From the NCBI GenBank assembly GCA_001632435.1, contig KV424147.1, forward strand, positions 1 to 35,276: DNA of 35,276 nucleotides, read 5' to 3'. Positions 31,013 through 35,276 of the stretch are shown here, in pieces. Source of the DNA: Calocera cornea HHB12733. Its lineage: Eukaryota; Basidiomycota; Dacrymycetes; Dacrymycetales; Dacrymycetaceae. Each line of letters opens with the position of its first letter. The stretch's first letter is position 1. Below the pieces are notes generated by a model that was not told where the DNA came from, ran no database searches, and saw nothing but the letters and a program-made list of their open reading frames with translations. Made by a program: the position numbers and the translations under genes.

Positions 31013-33395
31013 ATGAGTCTACTACAGCTTGCGAGGGATATCTGGCGGCTTCGTGAATGGCTTGGCGACTTATCCCTTCACCAACTGGTTACCTTTGTCG
31101 GTCTCGGCAGACGTCTTCAAAGCCGAATTGCATGGCAAGGCGTATACACGTTCTTTGACACTGCGCAAGCGCCCAATACGCTACCTCATTCGGCGATCTC
31201 ATTCTTCAACGCTGCACTAGGTGTCAACACTGCTCAAGTCACTGCATTATGGGAGGCTCTTCGTCATATCATCTGGATACCCACTAAGCCCCACCACGAT
31301 ATCACACCGGCCCTCATTGATGACCACACCCCTTTGGCTGAGCATGGGCATCCGCATGGCTTTGGTATGTCTGTTTCCCGTCACGCATTTGCTGTTTTGT
31401 TCCTCATTTCCATTGAAGCTGCCGAAGATTTCTATCCACCCACTCGTGTCTGTACCAACGCGAGATGTCCCCACCAACTCGTTACGGGCTCTCCTAGGCA
31501 TCTTCAGGCACCCGAAAGGCATCCAGCTGTGCTTTATACGCTTGCGCATGGCGCCTTCAATGTCTATACAACCTCGCTTCGCTGCCTCGCTTGCGGCTCT
31601 CGTTACTACCTGAATTACTGTCGACGCGACGATGCAGCCCAGAAGACATGGAGGGTTTACTACAGTGGACTGCCCACTATTGTCCAGTCAGAGTCGCACT
31701 TCTTATTCGACATGAAGCTCTGCGAGCTATTCAGGGCTCAAACCGTTCACTCCCAGTACGTTCACCGGCTTTTCTTTCCCAACCTTAGGCCCCTTCTCCC
31801 CCGGCAGCCCGAGCTGCATCTCCTTCCCCTCCCCCGGCAGCCCGAGCTGCATCTCCTTCCCCTCCCCCGGCAGCCCGATCCGTGCCTCACCATTGTGCTT
31901 CGTACTGAATACATCTCCAGTGCCTCCTTCACTGCTATTGCTCGCATTTACAATGCAGCACTTGCCTCCTCATCCTCGCGTAACCCAACCAATGTTCAAG
32001 TTTCCCCGCTTCGCATGGAGCACATTGTCGACCTCTTCAACCTCGTCTCTCTGCTCAAACATCATCATGAGCAACAGTCTTGCTTGCATCTCCCGGAGGC
32101 GGCACGAACACAAGTCGAACGATTAGCGCCTGCGATGGAAGAGCGCAACCATTTCATTTATCGCAACAATCAAGAGCAGTGGTTTCACGCCTGCGATATC
32201 TGTCGGAAGATGTTTGCTCGAGAAGGACGTGATTGTAAGCTCAAACCCTCTCCCTGAAACCAAGACTCACATGTTGTAGATATGTTGTCAGCTGCTGTCA
32301 CCGATGGGGTGTCCGTTCGACGGTTTTGTTGTGCAGTACATAACTGCCCGCAACCACTGCCGACCTATCGATCCAGATTCTGCCCAGAGCATGCTGCGAT
32401 GGAGTCGGTCTGCGCTGTCAAAGATTGTTCTCGCTCCGTCCGATCTGGGAAACAAACATGCGATGCACCTCAACACGCGGAGCTCGAGGAGAATTACCAC
32501 ACCACTGGCCAGTCCTTCGCGCTGCTTCGAAGGTGACTTCTTCAGACACAGAACTACCATCGCGGTCACGTTTCGGAGGAGCGACCCGAGACCCTGCCCG
32601 AGAGCCTTCAAACGACAGGAAACACGCACGCCGCACGCGAAGTCCCAGTTCAGCAACAAGCCGATGAACAGGAAGATGATCCTGAACAAGAACAAGAAGA
32701 CGATGAAGAACAAGAGGCCGAGCAGGAAGAACAACGCCAACATCAGCACGGGGAAGCAGTCCAGGATCTCCCCCAAAGGCGGCCGAAGGCACACTTTGGA
32801 AGGAGGCGCACTCACAATGAGCAGCTCGTTGTGAGACCTTGCGGTATCATTCTTGCGCGAGGTACATTCTACGGTGCCGAATCCTTGAGCGGAGTAGCAG
32901 TGAGCCACAACCACGACTTGCACTGCTGAATGCGGTTTGACGGACTAACAGGACTTCTTGATTCGCGTCTTTCCGTGGCGGAACTCGTTGCCGAACGTCA
33001 TATTTTACGACAACAACTGCCAACTCCATCGCTACATGGCCGAGCGACCAACGCTTAAACGGCACTTCGAAGGCACTGCGCTTGTCGTCGATGTTTTCCA
33101 TTTCAAGTGCAAGCACTCGGAAGCCGACGTTTACTGCAGCACCCATTGCAATGCCATGGCTTATCCTCAGCTCTACGATGCTGCCACTCAGACCTGGACA
33201 TTCAACTCATCGGCATGCGAACAAACGAACGCCTGGTTGAATAAGTACCGTGGTATTGTTCGTGCCATGTTGCCTGTCCAGTATGAATTCTTTCTTGATG
33301 AGGTGATTAAAGAACGAAATCGCTTCTTGGTGAGCGAACTTGAAAACAACAATCATCGACCTCATACTATTCCAGCAAGCGCGCTAGTAGATTGA
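31013..33395 (+). CDS. KDZ-transposon-associated CxC5/CxC6 protein with C-terminal transposase-like domain, about 664 aa
   Basis: Proposed exons: 31013-31364, 31419-31755, 31921-32234, 32280-32532, 32605-32899, 32952-33395 (1995 nt). The CxC5 cluster spans about 123-230 (VCTNARC, LRCLACGSRYYLNYC) and CxC6 about 342-415 (TDGVSVRRFCCAVHNC, RFCPEHAAMESVCAVKDC). A Glu/Gln-rich linker and CGIILARGTFYGAE follow. The C-terminal part has IFYDNNCQLHRYM, VVDVFHFKCKH and FNSSACEQTNAWL. D537, D564 and E607 are candidate members of an RNase H-type DDE triad (my inference). KDZ elements are DNA transposons abundant in basidiomycetes. Two introns have lengths divisible by three (54 and 165 nt) and lack stops, so they rest on splice sites and family fit. 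A TGA at 32534-32536 must be removed by a poorly supported 72-nt intron; otherwise the gene is broken by one nonsense codon. Confidence 0.75.
31013..33395 (+). mobile_element. Part of a KDZ-type DNA transposon
   Basis: The CxC5/CxC6 plus transposase-like gene marks KDZ-family mobile DNA. I could not define terminal inverted repeats or target-site duplications, so the element's borders are unknown and only the gene is delimited. Confidence 0.55.
31801..31878 (+). repeat. 33-nt C-rich minisatellite inside a KDZ intron
   Basis: Unit starting ccggcagcccgagctgcatc: two full identical 33-nt copies (31801-31833, 31834-31866) and a partial third from 31867. It lies in the proposed 165-nt intron 31756-31920, three times the usual intron length here. 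Because 33 is a multiple of three, the array leaves the frame open if the intron is retained. Confidence 0.85.
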
Positions 33396-33892
33396 TCGTT
33401 GATAGGTTGTTCCATGTAAACAGTTGGATAGGCACTGTAATCAATGATAGTCATCTCCCCCATAGTCATCTTCCCCAGCAGCCCGGGCATCGGCTCCTCC
33501 CCCTCCCCCAGCAGCCCAATCTGTGTCCCTTCCCCTCCCCCCCTGACCGCAAGCGTATCTCGTCTCGGGCGAAAAGCTAAGGGTTACTCTCGGGCGTGTT
33601 GCACCTCACCGATCTGCGTCACTCTGTTCGCTTGCTAGGCCCCTTATCCCCAATTTAGTATCTCGCACGAGTTTACTTAGTGGACACGTAATGTACAGGG
33701 ATGATTGCGACGTCCTATGGTATAGAGATGCTGCTGTCTGTCATCCCGAAATATCAGTACATTGATGAGGCGCGGTGCTGAGCACCAGTTCCGCGCTCCA
33801 TTGCGCTCCGACAATCTCTGTTCCCATCACACTTCTGCGATCTAGTATGCGCGTCGTCGAAGCATAAGGACGGAGCTGCCCAACACCTCTCC
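33396..33892. other. Convergent intergenic region with minisatellite
   Basis: It lies between the stop of the KDZ-associated gene and that of SPC25. It contains a second array of the 33-nt C-rich repeat and otherwise no recognised feature. Confidence 0.6.
33473..33538 (+). repeat. 33-nt C-rich minisatellite, second locus
   Basis: Two diverged 33-nt units, 33473-33505 and 33506-33538, both opening ccccagcagccc and ending in ctccc-type tracts. They are related in length and sequence to the array at 31801-31878. Confidence 0.7.
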
Positions 33893-34848
33893 TCAGGCAT
33901 CCTGCAGTTCTGTAACGAAGGAGGCGCGAACATGTTTGATGAAGGTCCAGAACTCTCGAGTGTCGTTCAGCGCGTCAACGAGACGCGGCATAGCGCCTAA
34001 TGGGGGTTCCGACATGGTCACTGGAGGTCGATGAGCGAGTTGGTTCGAGCATAACCGAAATGTGCAACGGACCTGAGTAATCCTGCTTGGAGAGATCTAG
34101 CACAAACGAGAACACTCGGTTCGGCGAGTGCTCATCCAGGCGAATGAATCGGAAAAGTAGAACATCCTCTAAGGACCGAGGGTCAGTGGAAGCAGCGAGC
34201 AATGGCGAGATACTAGCCTTTGACACCGGTCACCGAGAACCCCAGCGCGGTCTCATAGAGAGACAGCTCGGGCGACATAGCTTGAGCGCGCTCTTCAAGC
34301 ACAGCTAGGTCCCGGCTCTTCTCTGTACAAGGTGTTATTGGATATCACTCTGAAAGAGGGCAAGGGACGCGCCTTTCAGTAACCGAGCTATGCGAGTTCG
34401 AAGGTCGTTGGTCTCGACGTCTAGCGAGGACGACTGTTCCGTGAGAGATGCCAGCTGCTTCTTAAGAATATAGATGGAAGCTTCCATTTCCTTCGACTCG
34501 AGCTTCTCCTTTTCCAGCACTGTCGACATATTAGCCAAGTTTGCAGCCGGCGAGACGATGAACCACACCAGCAATGAGCTCGATCTCGCGCCGCTTTTCC
34601 CGTTCGATGGCCTCTTCCATGTCCCGCTTCTTGTCTCCATCTTCCTTCAATCGTGAAGCATGTACCTCCTTGCGCCGAGCAATTTCTTGTTTGCCCTTGT
34701 AGACATAGGCGTCAATGGCCGCCTGGAACGCGGCAAGAGAGTGCAGGAGAGGCTTTGGGTGCAAGGCGACGGACGGCTGCGGCGAGTTCAATATGCTGGC
34801 AAGAGAGAATCCAGCTACCGCAGGGTGTGTCGCAGTAACGGTAGTCAT
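33893..34848 (-). CDS. SPC25: Kinetochore protein Spc25 (Ndc80 complex), 251 aa
   Basis: Five exons: 34848-34569, 34519-34373, 34322-34218, 34168-34073, 34020-33893 (756 nt). Spc25 pairs with Spc24 in the inner half of the Ndc80 complex, which links centromeres to microtubules. Residues about 45-155 form a long charged coiled coil (KEDGDKKRDMEEAIEREKRR, LEKEKLESKEMEASIYILKK). The C-terminal globular RWD-type domain includes LGFSVTGVKEDVLLFRFIRL, RVFSFVLDLSKQDYS and LNDTREFWTFIKHVRASF. Introns 2 and 3 both begin with GC (GCGCGT after CTGAAAG, GCTAGT after GTCAAAG) and end in TACAG and TTAG. No GT donor keeps the frame at either place, and the joined protein matches the family across both junctions. 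The length is normal for the family. Confidence 0.92.
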
Positions 34849-34921
34849 AGCGTCTGAGGTGCCAATGAGTCGAGATGGCCGTCTTGGATTGTACCACAGC
34901 CCGCGAAGCTCGGGCTTGCCT

Positions 34922-35010
34922 TCTCCTAGCAGCCCGAGCTGCCGCCCTCCCCCTACCGTAGTAGCAGGCCAAGCCGCTTCCCCCCCATTTCCCCCCGCAG
35001 GCCGACGTTA
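34922..35010 (+). repeat. C-rich sequence related to the 33-nt minisatellite, third locus
   Basis: Contains tagcagcccgagctgccgcc followed by C-runs, then two weaker repeats starting gtagcaggccaag and ccgcaggccgac. The cagcccgagctgc core is the same as in the KDZ intron array. Confidence 0.5.
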
Positions 35011-35097
35011 GACATCTCCCCTTCGCACAATGTCTCAGGTGCACCTCCTCCTGTCGGCAGGCCGAGAGGCGGCTGCTGCGTGAACCACGCGATCCCT

Positions 35098-35116
35098 AAA
35101 TATGCTCAGCATATTT
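35098..35116. repeat. Near-perfect palindrome aaatatgctcagcatattt
   Basis: Nine bases on each side are complementary around a single central base. A shorter relative (catatgctcagcat) recurs at about 35174-35187, just before the 24-nt array. Confidence 0.6.
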
Positions 35117-35182
35117 GGGACGAGGCCCTTACACCCCGCTGGGCATCATTCTTTTGCGGCTCCGAGGTTCTCGCATATGCTC

Positions 35183-35276
35183 AGCATCTCTGGCGACCCT
35201 TCGTCGAGCATATCTGGCGACCCTTCGTCGAGCATATCTGGCGACCCGTCGTTGAGCATATCTGGCGACCCGTCGT
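35183..35276 (+). repeat. 24-nt tandem repeat reaching the window edge
   Basis: Unit starting agcatatctggcgacccttc. Copies at 35183-35206, 35207-35230 and 35231-35254, and a partial copy at 35255-35276 cut by the window end, so the array may continue. Copies differ by single bases (ctctgg/tatctgg, ccttcgtc/cccgtcgt). The length is a multiple of three, so it could be coding beyond the edge. Confidence 0.9.

Larger units (their letters stand above)
34849..35276. other. Right end of window: SPC25 upstream region and repeats
   Basis: The SPC25 promoter should start here. No gene is seen. A C-rich stretch related to the minisatellite (34920-35010), a near-palindrome aaatatgctcagcatattt (35098-35116) and a 24-nt tandem array (35183-35276) fill the rest. 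Confidence 0.55.

Noticed and set aside
32304..32834. 176-codon plus-strand frame with Lys/Asn-rich tail
   Set aside because: It is an alternative frame over the Glu/Gln-rich linker of the KDZ-associated gene; the other frame contains the conserved CGIILARGTFYG motif.
35183..35276. 24-nt repeats as a CRISPR array
   Set aside because: The units are directly adjacent without spacers and the DNA is fungal; this is a minisatellite.

Overview
This window looks like nuclear DNA of a filamentous basidiomycete, most likely a wood-decay agaricomycete. It is GC-rich, and its genes are split by many introns of about 45-70 nt, mostly GT..AG with CTRAY-like branch sites. The families are fungal: an Spc25 kinetochore subunit, an Ldb17/SPIN90 protein, a CAF-1 p60 subunit, a mitochondrial uL14, a yeast-type cytosine deaminase, and a CxC5/CxC6 protein of the KDZ transposon group. 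All gene models were spliced by hand from sequence alone. For each coding gene the exon lengths sum to a multiple of three and the reading frame stays open.

Layout from left to right. Positions 1-1773 hold repeat-derived DNA without a credible gene. Then come a seven-exon GH43 glycosidase (1774-3736, +); two genes for secreted proteins (4021-4975 and 5427-6299, both -), the second with a recent tandem exon duplication; and two tandem SDR oxidoreductases (6677-7535 and 7939-8812, both -). A membrane-anchored alpha/beta hydrolase (9485-10915, +) converges on a Zn2Cys6/AT-hook regulator (10972-12616, -). An Ldb17-like endocytosis protein (14138-16264, +) converges on CAF-1 p60 (16588-18867, -). 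After a 2.3-kb stretch without a recognisable gene comes a ten-exon cytochrome P450 (21191-23263, +). It is followed by mitochondrial uL14 (23639-24163, +), a cytosine deaminase (24259-24996, -) and, divergent from the deaminase, a purine-cytosine permease (26721-28558, +). The right end holds a small ORF (29443-29646, +), a KDZ-associated CxC5/CxC6 gene (31013-33395, +), SPC25 (33893-34848, -) and tandem repeats.

Genes that plausibly work together. The cytosine permease and cytosine deaminase form a cytosine uptake and salvage pair. GH43, the SDRs, the hydrolase and the P450 fit a saprotroph metabolising plant wall sugars and small lipophilic compounds, but they are not a demonstrated cluster. 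Ldb17, CAF-1 p60, uL14 and SPC25 are housekeeping genes.

The most unusual points are: (1) a phase-symmetric tandem exon duplication in an acidic secreted protein, where the duplicated introns are almost identical but the exons differ by in-frame indels; (2) three probable GC-AG introns, two of them adjacent in SPC25; (3) Asn in place of the expected catalytic-base Asp in GH43; (4) a 33-nt C-rich minisatellite found inside a KDZ intron and at two loci nearby; (5) an internal Zn2Cys6 domain flanked by AT-hooks.
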